From Acidobacteriota bacterium (GTDB taxonomy: Bacteria; Acidobacteriota; Terriglobia; Acidiferrales; UBA7541): a stretch of DNA of 51,668 nucleotides. Positions 18,601 through 26,888 of the stretch are shown here, piece by piece. The stretch spans positions 13,185-64,852 of the forward strand of contig PMES01000126.1 of NCBI GenBank assembly GCA_003154775.1. The letters are read 5' to 3'. The number at the start of each line of letters is the position of its first letter. The stretch's first letter is position 1. The notes below the pieces were generated by a model, which saw only the letters and a program-made list of their open reading frames with translations, was not told the DNA's origin and searched no databases. The position numbers were made by a program, and so were the translations under genes.

Positions 18601-18710
18601 GGAAACGATACGCCGCGCTCTTGTGCCCACGCCCCAGGCAATAGTCCAGCGGCTGCGCAGACTAGCGCTATCAGCCGACGATTGAATCCCTCGGGCACAG
18701 TGGCACTCAC
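15666..18710 (-). CDS. Propeller-sensor diguanylate cyclase
   Basis: ~1010 aa. A signal peptide (LIALVCAAAGLLPGAWA) leads into a periplasmic region of two-component-regulator propeller repeats such as GFLWIGTQTGLYRYDG. A Y_Y_Y domain (~680-740) and one TM helix (AAGGVLLLLGLWVFVA, ~755) follow, then a coiled-coil linker and a C-terminal GGDEF domain. The active site reads RWGGEEF, and the inhibitory I-site RRSD stands exactly five residues before it. It is therefore probably an active cyclic-di-GMP synthase with product inhibition, sensing an extracytoplasmic ligand. The GTG at 18698 (V5), with AGGTGA 7-8 bases upstream, may be the true start rather than the GTG at 18710. Two PilZ-like genes lie upstream in the same direction. 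Confidence 0.93.
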   Translation of the reverse strand: MSATVPEGFNRRLIALVCAAAGLLPGAWAQERGVSFPANPRYTVQRLEEQYGLGVVTATAMGQDAQGFLWIGTQTGLYRYDGARAKKMTEVESVTGHYILDLLIAPDGTPWFAGSRGIAHYKDGKFEKLAIPESAMPLGIGSQIFAVDSEGTAYVVLFKQGILRIDPKKPAEAVILGTGERKVENAAGIARGADDSIWFTYGTHLAHIARGATTIEVDPRIQVPKERVVALVFDGDWTLWLRTVARLAQIDPWLHKIRFESAGIGTAHEEEGKPSLDRQGRLLVPSSAGLFWQEGKRWRVLTAQQGIASNNVQSALEDREGTLWVAGSGTGLDRLPGVHEWSAWTTTEGLPDNATWSTLRDHQGRLWVSTGRGIGIWDGRRKRWEQVPILQGQTKDEIRQMQLAGDGSVWALTGTGALLRIDTRNFSTTKIPSYHGRSFVSILTAPDGSVWATARAHLLRFDPRKATPTPVEIPLPGQITNDIEVISFAPSGVLWAAGPGAVYRYDGKNWKTIRSEDGLRGQTISSVMAVNDNEVWIAYNDVVSVTHILLDAKGTPRFESHYWDWSIVARDSKNRIWFNGTDGIAVLSPDGHVQRMSHADGLIWDDISPWTGVREEADGNFVIATSRGLARYQPPERAPAESRASVVLTSIMLGGEERRMTEVPEVASSGGTLAVEFSPLVLDTPERISCVYKLNGLEQQATETQLREVQYGGLPPGKYEFWVKCQKPNSGVEPTQARFRFRVLPSIWQTWWARAAGGVLLLLGLWVFVAQRTRALNRRRLELEQAVAQRNAELLQKNKELEEISLTDPLTGTRNRRYFYETIPTDVAQALRSHLRSPESDAPSGPKQELIFVLVDIDRFKRVNDEMGHAAGDRLLQEVAKRIGSVMRRSDDLVRWGGEEFLLVCRTTDRENAGLLCNRVLEAIRELPFDVGNGVQIHKTCSIGWAPFPWLRDDVGLLSIDNVIELADKALYLAKREGRNRSFGMVPAAAIEKSEKSVSMERLRNCPPELVQIV

Positions 18711-18960
18711 CTACACGAAGGCTTTTAGCCTGGGCGGGCTAGTTTAAGGGCTCTTTGCTTCGTGTTCCGTGTAGGTTAGGGGATACAAATGCGGCAGGTA
18801 AATCCCACAAAAGTACCGCCGTATAGTACTTGCGAATAGTTACGCTTTGGATAGCAAGCCGCGATTTTCCACCTCGCGCGCGCTTCCGCTCCCGCCAATT
18901 CTCGCTGCGCGTAGCTCGCTCTTCGGTCGTCGCGGGCGCTTGGTCTTCGCCACTCTGCGC
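18711..18960. other. Spacer between the cyclase and PilZ-like gene 1
   Basis: 250 bases without a gene. A weak inverted repeat, acctacacgaag (18719-18730) against cttcgtgttccgtgtaggt (18758-18776), lies just ahead of the cyclase start on the minus strand. No convincing promoter hexamers were found. Confidence 0.4.
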
Positions 18961-21831
18961 TTACTTGCTCATGTTCTCCATGAGCAGCTTCCGGAACTTG
19001 CCCCGCTCGTCCAGGCTCATGTCCACAATCTCAAACGACATGTCCTGCGCGCGGTAATCTCGCATCAGCGCCGTGGCCTGCACGTTTCTCATGCCCACCT
19101 GCATCTTCATTTTCACCTGCGTTCCCGGAGCCAGATGCATGTTCGTGGTCGCCAAGCCTCCAGTCAAGCTGGCCATTTTGATTTCCAGTCTGCAATTCTG
19201 CTTCAGATTCGTGCTTACCGCCGGCAGCGTCTTCTGCAGCCGCACCCGCGTGTGACGCCGCTGCCGTACAAATTTAGAGTTTACAAGCGTATCCAGGGGC
19301 GCCAGCGTCAGCTCCGCCCGTTCAATGCCGCTGCCTGGCATGAATTCGCGCGCCCATTCCGGCTCCAGCTTCTCCAGCACCTGCAGCGCCGTGATGCGCA
19401 GTTCCTGCGGGTGCTGCCATCCGAACACCTTGCGCGATTCCGCAATCCGTTTCAGCGTGCTGACCGCCTCCACCGCGTGCAACCGCCCCAGCGCTTCGAT
19501 CGCCTTCACCCGCAGATACGCTGCGGCGTGCAGCGGCAAGTCGCCATCCGCAATCGTCAACAGCCGCCCCAGTGCCTCGCGGTCTCCGGTCATCCCGATT
19601 TCGTCCACCACCAGCGGCATCACCAGCGGGTCCACATGATCCAGCACCGCCAGCAGTATCCGGCAGCGCCCCGCCGCCCCGCTCGCCGAAATCTGCCGCA
19701 CCACGCGGTCTTGCGCCGCCCGCGGAAAATTGTCAATGCGCCCCGGCAGAAACACTTCCGCGGCTTGTGGATCGAGCTTCGCCAGCAAGCCCACCATTTC
19801 CACCGCTTCCGCGATCGCCCCGCCTCGCACGATGCTGCGCAGGTACTGCAGCGCCTCCTCGCCCAGGTCGTTCGCCAGGTTGGCCACGTTTTCCAGATCA
19901 TCCCGCAACTGGCACCGGTTGAATCGCGACGAAATCTGTTCCATCGCCGTCTGCGGCAGTTGCCTCAATACCCCCGTCAGCCCCGCCGAAATCTCCCGGG
20001 CCCGCAGCGCTTCTTCCACGAACTCCGGTACGCGCTCTTCAATTCCCATCTTCGCGCGCAGCGTTTTCGCGATTCCCGGCCGCTGCCCTTCCACTCCGTT
20101 CAGCAAATTCAGGGCCTCCTGCATCGCCGGAAAACACCGCTGCGCCGCCGCCTCCTGGCTCAGCCGCACGAACGCCGCGCTCACCAGCGTCTGCAAATCC
20201 TGGTCCTGCTCCACGCCCAGCCGCAGCCCTACGTGGCGCAGCGCGTCCGCCAGCAGCTTCGGATCCGCCTGCGCATACAATCCCGCCATTTCCGAAAGTC
20301 CCGTCGCCGCGCGTTTCCGCGCATCCGGCTCCTCGCTGTCCGCGCACTTCGCGTAATTCTGCAGGATGCTGATCGCTTCCGCCACGTCCCCATGCTCCAT
20401 CAGCTCCGCAACGTACGATTGCACGTTCTTCGGCGGGATGCACCACGCCTCATCCGACAGCAGCACTTCCCTCTTCGCTGTTTCCGGCACGCTCGACCAG
20501 AACACCCGGTCCAATATCTCCCGGTGCGACTCCACCAGGATTCCCGCTTCCGCCATCGTGTCTTCGTGTTGCCCAAGGATCTTTCGCAGCCCCTCGATTT
20601 CCTGGTTCATGCGGTCCAGCATCTGCCGCACCGCGTTCACTTTCACTTCCCCGCGCTCAAAGCGCTCCATGGCAAAGCGGATCGACAGGTGCTCCGCCAA
20701 CTTCACTAGCACGGCCTGGTCCAACTTTTTGCCTTTTCCCTGCTCCGCAATCCCCGCCAATGCCTGCCGCAGCGTGTCCTGCGCCCCCACCGGCAACTGC
20801 GCCACTTGCGTTTGAAATTCGACTACGGCTCCCGCCGGATTCTCCCCGGTTCCCAGCTTTCCAAACGTCGTCAGGGCTTGCAGGATTCGGTACACCTCCT
20901 CATCATCCGGAATCCCCGTTCCGTAACCAGCCCCCTCGCCCCTGCCCGTCCCCTTGCCCGCTCCAAAGCCCCCACCGGTTCCTATTCCCCCGCCAACACC
21001 GCCGCCCGCCGCCACCCCGGTTCCCGCGCCACCCATCGCAACGCCTGTTCCTCCGCCAATTCCTCTCCCCGTGCCCGTTCCTGCCCCTGTGCCATTTCCG
21101 ATTCCCGCGCCGCCACCTGTTCCCGTTCCGCCGTTACCAGGACCGCTCCCCGTCCCGTTTCCCGTGCCGCTCCCCGGCCCCGCACCAGGTCCCGCGCCCG
21201 TCTCCGATCCCTCCGCCGCGGCAATCAATTCAAGCAGTTTCTGCGGGTCGTTCAGCATCTTCGTGAACCGCACCCGCTCGTCGCCAAGCGATGCGGCCGC
21301 TATCTGTGCCGCCATGCTCGCGTCCTTCAGCCGCGAATCCGTCGCCACGAAACAAATCTCGTTCACCCGGATGCCGCGCGCATCCGCAATCGCCTCTTTC
21401 AACTGCTCTGCCAATTCCGAGGGTTTGGCCTTGCCGGTGGGAAATGCGTGCATCAACTTGGCCAGTTCGTATTCCGTCACTTCCGGCGTGAATTGCACGC
21501 TCGCCAACCCTGCCGCGGAAAGCAATTGCGCGAACTGCTTCTCCGCCGGTGCGCCTTCCAGCGGCACTCCATCCAGCAGCAGTTGCGCGCCCGTCGCCCC
21601 CAGCAACAGCCCGGAGTCGCTCCCCTCCGGAATCGCCATGCGCAGCTCTTTCCACGCCACCTCCAACTGCTCCACCGTGCGCGCGTGGTCGTACCCGTAT
21701 AGCCGCGCATACTTCAGCAGTATATTGAGGCTGCGAACAAATGCCCGGCCCGCTGTCGTCTTTGGGTCCGTCTTCATCCCTATCCCGTCCGCCTCGTGTC
21801 GATAGTCCTTAAGGCCAGTCGCCTGGGACAT
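18961..21831 (-). CDS. Gly-rich-linker, helical-repeat, PilZ-like protein 1
   Basis: 956 aa. A conserved N-terminal module (~1-205, containing RAFVRSLNILLKYARLYG) is followed by a Gly/Thr/Ala-rich linker (~210-325). A long all-helical region (~330-830) resembles HEAT-type repeats, and a PilZ-like domain lies at the C-terminus (~850-956). The PilZ arginine motif is present (RQRRHTR, RxxxR), but the second motif is only partly kept (MASLTGG for D/NxSxxG). No signal peptide or TM segment is seen, so it is probably cytoplasmic. The neighbour at 22381-25713 is a paralogue along its whole length. Alignment to it suggests the start may be M19 (21777). A role as a cyclic-di-GMP-responsive scaffold is inferred from the PilZ-like domain and the adjacent cyclase gene. 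Confidence 0.8.
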   Translation of the reverse strand: MSQATGLKDYRHEADGIGMKTDPKTTAGRAFVRSLNILLKYARLYGYDHARTVEQLEVAWKELRMAIPEGSDSGLLLGATGAQLLLDGVPLEGAPAEKQFAQLLSAAGLASVQFTPEVTEYELAKLMHAFPTGKAKPSELAEQLKEAIADARGIRVNEICFVATDSRLKDASMAAQIAAASLGDERVRFTKMLNDPQKLLELIAAAEGSETGAGPGAGPGSGTGNGTGSGPGNGGTGTGGGAGIGNGTGAGTGTGRGIGGGTGVAMGGAGTGVAAGGGVGGGIGTGGGFGAGKGTGRGEGAGYGTGIPDDEEVYRILQALTTFGKLGTGENPAGAVVEFQTQVAQLPVGAQDTLRQALAGIAEQGKGKKLDQAVLVKLAEHLSIRFAMERFERGEVKVNAVRQMLDRMNQEIEGLRKILGQHEDTMAEAGILVESHREILDRVFWSSVPETAKREVLLSDEAWCIPPKNVQSYVAELMEHGDVAEAISILQNYAKCADSEEPDARKRAATGLSEMAGLYAQADPKLLADALRHVGLRLGVEQDQDLQTLVSAAFVRLSQEAAAQRCFPAMQEALNLLNGVEGQRPGIAKTLRAKMGIEERVPEFVEEALRAREISAGLTGVLRQLPQTAMEQISSRFNRCQLRDDLENVANLANDLGEEALQYLRSIVRGGAIAEAVEMVGLLAKLDPQAAEVFLPGRIDNFPRAAQDRVVRQISASGAAGRCRILLAVLDHVDPLVMPLVVDEIGMTGDREALGRLLTIADGDLPLHAAAYLRVKAIEALGRLHAVEAVSTLKRIAESRKVFGWQHPQELRITALQVLEKLEPEWAREFMPGSGIERAELTLAPLDTLVNSKFVRQRRHTRVRLQKTLPAVSTNLKQNCRLEIKMASLTGGLATTNMHLAPGTQVKMKMQVGMRNVQATALMRDYRAQDMSFEIVDMSLDERGKFRKLLMENMSK

Positions 21832-22380
21832 CCTCTCTAGTACCGTAGGGCTCTTGTCTGAGCCTCACAATGGTACGGTCGTCCCATGTGAGCAGTCCGT
21901 CATCGCGCCATCAGGACAGTTCGCGTACCAGCCCTCTCGGACAACTTTCTTCGCTCAAGGTACAGGTGTGATTGCGCGCCGCCACTCTTGCTCAGGGCGA
22001 GTCTTCACGCTTCGCCTGCCCGCCTCTGCCCGGCAGGAGCCCTGCAGCCTTTCACTCGACTCTGCCCTCTGTGGCACAGTCACTTTTGTTTACCCTGAGC
22101 CGCGAAGGGACTGTGCTCTTGGGTTGGCCGTTGTAGATTCTCACTTCCAATTCAAGCTAATTTTTCTTCCGGGAGAGATGTTGGCAGGGTTTGCGCGGGG
22201 ACGGCAGTTGCTGGACGCGGCCGAGCATTTTGGAGTGCGGCGGCTTGCCGCCGCTTTTGCGCCGTAAGCAGCTCCGCGAGAGTCTCTTTCTCTGGCGGAT
22301 GTAGTGGCCGACCTTTAGGTTGGTTTCTAATGACACCAAACCCTCATCCCGGCACGCCCTCAAATTTTTTCTGTTTGCTC
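21832..22380. other. Repeat-containing spacer between the two PilZ-like genes
   Basis: About 550 bases with no credible gene. It contains a tttaccctgag/cgcgaaggg element (~22088-22115), an intact family F palindrome (22231-22258) and a family E palindrome (22299-22327). Confidence 0.6.
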
Positions 22381-25300
22381 TTACTTCATCATCGCCACGC
22401 GGCTCTGCCGGCGGCTGCGATTTCCCACATTCGAGGGCATCGGCAGTCCTCCGAGTTCCAACAGCAGTCTTCTCAGCCGTGAGCGTTCATCCAGATCCAT
22501 ATCCACAAACTCGAACGCCATCGCCTGCGGCCGCGCGCCCCGCACGATGGCTTGCGCGCGGATGTTGCGTACGCCGTGGGAAATCTTCAGCGTCAGCAAC
22601 GACCCCGGCGCCAGATGCCGGCCCGCCGCTCCAATTCCGCCGCTCATGTTCAATTCCGGAATCGTCAGCCGGATATTGTCGCGCAAGTTGGTCGTCACCG
22701 CCTGGACGGGCCGCGACAGTTTTAACCGCGCATACCGCCGCTGCCGGATCACCGGAGCGTTGGGCTCCGGATCGATCGGCTCCATCACCAGTTCCTTCCG
22801 GTCCAGCCCGCTCGCCGAAATCTTCTCCATTGCCAGCGTTGGCTCGATCTTCTGCAACGCCTGCGCCGCCGCGATCCGCAGTTCCGTCGGATACGTCCAC
22901 CGCCACACCTGCTTGGCCTCCAGGATGTGCTGCAACGCCGCACTGGCCGCGCTCGCTCGCAGTCTTCCCACGGCCTCGATCGCCTTGATCCGCGTGAATC
23001 CTGGCGTCGTTTCGTCTTGCGTCAATTCCACAACCTTCTCGATGCACTCCGGCCGCAAGCTCATCCCCATTTCGTCCAGCGCCAGCGGTCGAATCAGCGG
23101 ATCCAGCGAGTCGTACAGCATCGCCAACAACCTCGCCCTCTGCTCCGCCGGCGTCGAGGATAGCTGCCGCACGGCCCGGTCATGCGAAGTCCGCGGCCAC
23201 TGCGCCAGTCGCGCCGGCAGTATTCTCTCCACCGCCTCCGGCGACAATTGGCTCAACAGCCCGATCACTTCCGTGGCTTCGTTGGCCGGCGCGCTTTGCA
23301 GCGTTTCGATCAACCGCTGCACCGCCTCTTCGCCCAGTCCGTGCACCACCTGCCCCAGCAATTCGCAATCTTCCCGGAACCCGCAATTCGAAAACCGCTT
23401 GGTCACATAGTGCAGCGTCGCCTTCGGCACCAGCGCCAGGATATCCAGCAACCCATCGGGGATCTGTCCCGTGCGCAGCGTATCCTCGATGAATTCCGGC
23501 AACCGCTCTTCCGTCGCGATTCTCTGCCGTATCGCGTTCGTCGTCCCCGGCCGCACCGCTTCCACGTTGTCCAGCGACGCCAGCGCCTGCTGCATCGCCG
23601 GATAAAATTTCTTCGCCCCGGCTTCCTGGCTCATGCGCACAAACGCCGCTCCGATCAGCGTCTGCAGGTCTCCTTCGCGTTCCACCGCCAACTGTTTCCC
23701 CAGCCGTTGGATCACGTCGATCAGCGCGCTCCCATCGCCGCTGCCGTAAAATTCCGCCAGGTCCGATAATCCGATCGCTGTCGTTCGCCGCGCTTCCGGC
23801 GCTTCCAGCGCGATGCACGCCGCATACTTTGTCAGGATTTCGTTGACCGTCTTCAATTCCCCGCGCCGCAGCATCTCTTCCAAAAAACCCCGCACATTTC
23901 GCGGCGGCACGCACCACGCCTCATCCGACGTCAGCACTTCCTTCTTGTTCTCTTCCGGCACCTGCTGCCAGAATTCCTGGTCCAGTAATTCCGTGTACGA
24001 CTGCACCGAAACCCCCGCGCTGGCCATCGCTTCTTCCTGCGCTCCCAGGATTTTCCGCAGCGCTTCGATCTCCGAGTTCATCCGGTCCATCAGTTGTTTC
24101 ACCGCGTTTACGCGCAATTCCCCGCGCTCGTAACTGTCCAGCGCGAACCGGATCGCTATGTGTTCCGCCAGCTTCAGCAGCATCGGTTTGTCCGGCGCGT
24201 CCGACGGCGCCTGCGCCGCCAGCCCCGCCAGCGCTTGTTGCAAGGTGTATTGCGCGCGCACCGGCATCGCCGTCAAGCGCGACTGGAACGTCGCGGTGTC
24301 CATGCGGCTCTCGGGATCCTTCCGCGATTTTCCCAGTTGCGCGAACAACGCGATCATCGACCGCACTTCTTCTTCGGCTACCGCGTAGGCTCCGCCGCCG
24401 CCGCCTCCTCCACCCATCCCTGCGGGTCCCACTCCTCCTGCGCCCGCAACTCCTCCCGCCATCGTGTCGCGCAACATCGCCGAAGCTGTGCGCCACTTCC
24501 CTGGTTCTCCACCCTGCCCAGTTCCCCCACCGCCTCCGCCAGCCCCACCTGCACCTCCGCCAAATCCTCCGCCCGGTCCTCCGCTCCCTCCACCGGGTCC
24601 TCCACCACCTGGACCACCACCTCCTGGTCCGCCGCCGCCCGGTCCGCCAGGTCCGGATCCTCCGCCAAATCCTCCACCGCCCCCTGGCCCACCCGGTCCA
24701 GATCCTCCCCCAAATCCTCCGCCCGGTCCCCCACTTCCTCCACCGGGTCCTCCACCACCTGGACCACTGCCCCCTGGTCCGCCACCTCCTGGACCGCCCG
24801 GTCCGGATCCACCGCCAAATCCTCCACCGCCGCCTGGCCCACCCGGTCCGCTTCCACCACCGAATCCTCCACCGCCGCCAGTTCCTTCACCCGTGCCGCC
24901 TCCGCCACCGGAGCCTGTTCCCCCTCCACCGCCGCCAGGGCCTCCTACACCTCCACCACCGGCGCCTGTTCCTCCACCACCGCCTCCACCCGCGGCCTTC
25001 CCCGCTTCCCATAAACTTCCGCCCGCACCCGTGCCGCCGCTCCAGCTCGAGCCCGCTCCGCTTCCCGATCCTCCTGTGCCTCCGCCTGGCCCGCCACCGC
25101 CGAATCCTGGTCCAAAACCTCCGCCGCCTCCGCCACCGCCGCGCGAACTTTCTGCCGCCAGGATCAGTTGCAACAATTTATTCGGGTCTTCAAAAATATC
25201 GCGCAGTTTGTCGCCGCCGGCGCCCAGCACCTTGGCCGTTAATTGCGCCGCCACCTTGATTCCCGCCACGGAGCTGTCTTCCGCAACAAACCGAATCTCG

Positions 25301-25713
25301 TTGATCCTGATGCTCGTGTCTCCCGCCATCGCCGTCTTCAGTTGTTCCGCCAGTTGGCTGGGTTTTGCGTTGCCGCTCGGAAACGCGCGCACAAAACGCG
25401 AAAACTGTGGTTGTGTCAGATTCTTCGCGAAGTGAATGCTGGCGATTCCGGACGTCGTCAGCAGTTGCGCAAAACTCCGCTCGCCCGCGGCCGATCCCAG
25501 CGGCACGCCGTCCAGCAGGATCTGCGTTCCTGAAGCTCCCAGCAACACGCCGGTTTCGCCGCTTTCCAGCAGCGCCGCGTGCAGTTCTTTCCACGTCGTT
25601 TCAAATTGCGCGGTCGTGCGCACGTGTCCGAACTCGTACAAACGCGCGAATTTCAGCAGAATGTTCAAACTGCGAACAAACGCCCGCGCCGATGATCGTG
25701 TGTCGCTCGCCAT
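22381..25713 (-). CDS. Gly-rich-linker, helical-repeat, PilZ-like protein 2
   Basis: 1110 aa paralogue of the protein at 18961-21831, with the same order of parts. The N-terminal module (~1-188) contains RAFVRSLNILLKFARLYE. The linker (~190-445) is almost only Gly, Pro and Ser, built from imperfect duplicated blocks. A helical region contains SDEAWCVPPRNV (the sister has SDEAWCIPPKNV). The C-terminal PilZ-like domain has RQRRYAR and NMSGG. The spacing of the second PilZ motif is off by one from the canonical pattern, so cyclic-di-GMP binding is uncertain. The linker alone is about twice the length of that in the sister, which explains most of the size difference. The start ATG at 25713 fits the paralogue alignment. 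Confidence 0.8.
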   Translation of the reverse strand: MASDTRSSARAFVRSLNILLKFARLYEFGHVRTTAQFETTWKELHAALLESGETGVLLGASGTQILLDGVPLGSAAGERSFAQLLTTSGIASIHFAKNLTQPQFSRFVRAFPSGNAKPSQLAEQLKTAMAGDTSIRINEIRFVAEDSSVAGIKVAAQLTAKVLGAGGDKLRDIFEDPNKLLQLILAAESSRGGGGGGGGFGPGFGGGGPGGGTGGSGSGAGSSWSGGTGAGGSLWEAGKAAGGGGGGGTGAGGGGVGGPGGGGGGTGSGGGGGTGEGTGGGGGFGGGSGPGGPGGGGGFGGGSGPGGPGGGGPGGSGPGGGGPGGGSGGPGGGFGGGSGPGGPGGGGGFGGGSGPGGPGGGGPGGGGPGGGGPGGGSGGPGGGFGGGAGGAGGGGGGTGQGGEPGKWRTASAMLRDTMAGGVAGAGGVGPAGMGGGGGGGGAYAVAEEEVRSMIALFAQLGKSRKDPESRMDTATFQSRLTAMPVRAQYTLQQALAGLAAQAPSDAPDKPMLLKLAEHIAIRFALDSYERGELRVNAVKQLMDRMNSEIEALRKILGAQEEAMASAGVSVQSYTELLDQEFWQQVPEENKKEVLTSDEAWCVPPRNVRGFLEEMLRRGELKTVNEILTKYAACIALEAPEARRTTAIGLSDLAEFYGSGDGSALIDVIQRLGKQLAVEREGDLQTLIGAAFVRMSQEAGAKKFYPAMQQALASLDNVEAVRPGTTNAIRQRIATEERLPEFIEDTLRTGQIPDGLLDILALVPKATLHYVTKRFSNCGFREDCELLGQVVHGLGEEAVQRLIETLQSAPANEATEVIGLLSQLSPEAVERILPARLAQWPRTSHDRAVRQLSSTPAEQRARLLAMLYDSLDPLIRPLALDEMGMSLRPECIEKVVELTQDETTPGFTRIKAIEAVGRLRASAASAALQHILEAKQVWRWTYPTELRIAAAQALQKIEPTLAMEKISASGLDRKELVMEPIDPEPNAPVIRQRRYARLKLSRPVQAVTTNLRDNIRLTIPELNMSGGIGAAGRHLAPGSLLTLKISHGVRNIRAQAIVRGARPQAMAFEFVDMDLDERSRLRRLLLELGGLPMPSNVGNRSRRQSRVAMMK

Positions 25714-25866
25714 TCTCTGCGATTTTCGCTCTGCCTTACCTTCTTACTACACTAGGACGCAACACGCACGGAAACAAGCGCCGCGCAAGCCTTTGTCACC
25801 TTCTCACTAACACAACTGCCCTTTCCGCACATCCTTCCTTCCCCCCTTGAAAACACGGAACTTGAG

Positions 25867-25896
25867 TTGCTCGCGCTGCCATCTTGCCAGTACAAT
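25867..25896 (+). promoter_or_regulatory. Candidate promoter of the gene at 25909
   Basis: TTGCTC (25867-25872), 18 bases, TACAAT (25891-25896). Start of transcription would fall within a few bases of the ATG, giving a near-leaderless message. Confidence 0.35.
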
Positions 25897-25908
25897 CATC
25901 CTGTTGCG

Positions 25909-26598
25909 ATGGCCGACAATACTCCACCCACCCGTTTTCGGCCGGACATGCCGATTATCCCCGGCGTCACAGGGGCGTCCTCCAAGCTTCCGCGCCGCAA
26001 TCCACTTTTGCCTCTGGTGATTGGCTTTCTCATCCTTGGCGTACTCCTTATCCTCGGCGGCCGCTGGCTCAGCCATAATAAGCCTTCTGAACTCGCTCGT
26101 GTCGAACCTCCGCCCCAGATTGAAGTCCCTGCTCCCGCTCCGGATCCCTCCGCATCTCTCCCTCACGCCACCGAGGGCAATCCCGCCATCGCCGAAATTT
26201 CCGATCTCGCCAAGCCCTGGTCTTCCGCCGATTTCTTCATTCGCAACCGGCTCTCCGGCGAAAACATCCCTGCCACCGTCGTTCGTCTTCCGGGAGGTTC
26301 CGCCAACTCACCTTACGGCTACTGGGCTTTTTCTCGCAGAGCCCTCTACGGCTCCTGCCAACTCGAATACATCACCGACCTTGAAAAGTTGAAAACAGAA
26401 TACGGCTTTCGCGCTCCCAATCATCCCCTCGTCGGCAATCCTTGCAGCCACACACTCTACGATCCCCTGAAAACTGCCAGCCTTCCCGGCAACATCTGGA
26501 TTCGCGGCGCCATCGTTCAGGGCAGCGACATTCGCCCGCCCTTTGGCGTCCAACTCCAAATCCAGGGCAAACAAATCCTCGCCATCCGCTCCGAATAA
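25909..26598 (+). CDS. Membrane-anchored hypothetical protein
   Basis: 229 aa, function unknown. A short basic cytoplasmic N-terminus is followed by one TM helix (LLPLVIGFLILGVLLILGG, ~38-56) and a Pro-rich extracytoplasmic stretch (~70-95). A C-terminal domain contains two cysteines about 30 residues apart (GSCQLEY and NPCSHTLYD). The ATG at 25909 is preferred over an in-frame start at 25867, which would add 14 residues from promoter-like DNA. It is divergent from the PilZ-like gene 2, 195 bases away. Confidence 0.7.
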   Translation: MADNTPPTRFRPDMPIIPGVTGASSKLPRRNPLLPLVIGFLILGVLLILGGRWLSHNKPSELARVEPPPQIEVPAPAPDPSASLPHATEGNPAIAEISDLAKPWSSADFFIRNRLSGENIPATVVRLPGGSANSPYGYWAFSRRALYGSCQLEYITDLEKLKTEYGFRAPNHPLVGNPCSHTLYDPLKTASLPGNIWIRGAIVQGSDIRPPFGVQLQIQGKQILAIRSE

Positions 26599-26634
26599 CT
26601 CCCCCTCGCTGGCTCTGCTCTCTGGAAAACCAAC

Positions 26635-26768
26635 TTGTCATCCCGACCGAAGTGTTGCGCCGTTTGCGGCACGTAGCGGAGGGATCGCGGCACAATCCCC
26701 TCCACCCTCTCAACCCACGGTTCCTCGTAACTTTGTCATTCCGAGCGGAGCCTGCGAAGCGAGCTACG
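26635..26768. repeat. Two family H elements (gtcatyccga...)
   Basis: ttgtcatcccgaccgaagtg (26635-26654), with its partner gcggagggatcgcgg to ~26690, and a shorter copy tttgtcattccgagcggagc (26733-26752). Other members: 29974-30021, 31473-31558, 34331-34435, 43296-43418. Confidence 0.7.
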
Positions 26769-26825
26769 CTTTTCCATCGCGCCTTTTGTGCGATGAATCT
26801 CTCTTCTCTCTGTGCCCGGCGTTTA

Positions 26826-26886
26826 CCCCAACCCGGTCGGGGTGTTCGTCCCTCTGTGACCGGCGCCTGCCCCGACCCGGTCGGGG
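26826..26886. repeat. Two copies of the ccccgacccggtcgggg palindrome
   Basis: ccccaacccggtcgggg (26826-26842) and ccccgacccggtcgggg (26870-26886). The second lies 3 bases beyond the stop of the hydrolase gene. This is the same 17-base palindrome found in frame inside hisS; a variant is at 29878-29894. Confidence 0.85.
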
Positions 26887-26888
26887 CG

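Noticed and set aside
18847-20709. A 620-codon plus-strand frame opposite the PilZ-like gene 1
   Set aside because: Arg/His/Gln-rich antisense shadow; the minus strand encodes a protein with a full-length paralogue.
22157-22363. 68-codon minus frame containing GGKPPHSK
   Set aside because: The peptide is the translation of the dispersed palindrome F and appears wherever that repeat is read.
24464-25435. A 323-codon proline-rich frame on the plus strand
   Set aside because: It is the complement of the Gly-rich linker of the PilZ-like protein 2. The minus-strand frame continues into conserved domains shared with its paralogue; the plus frame does not.
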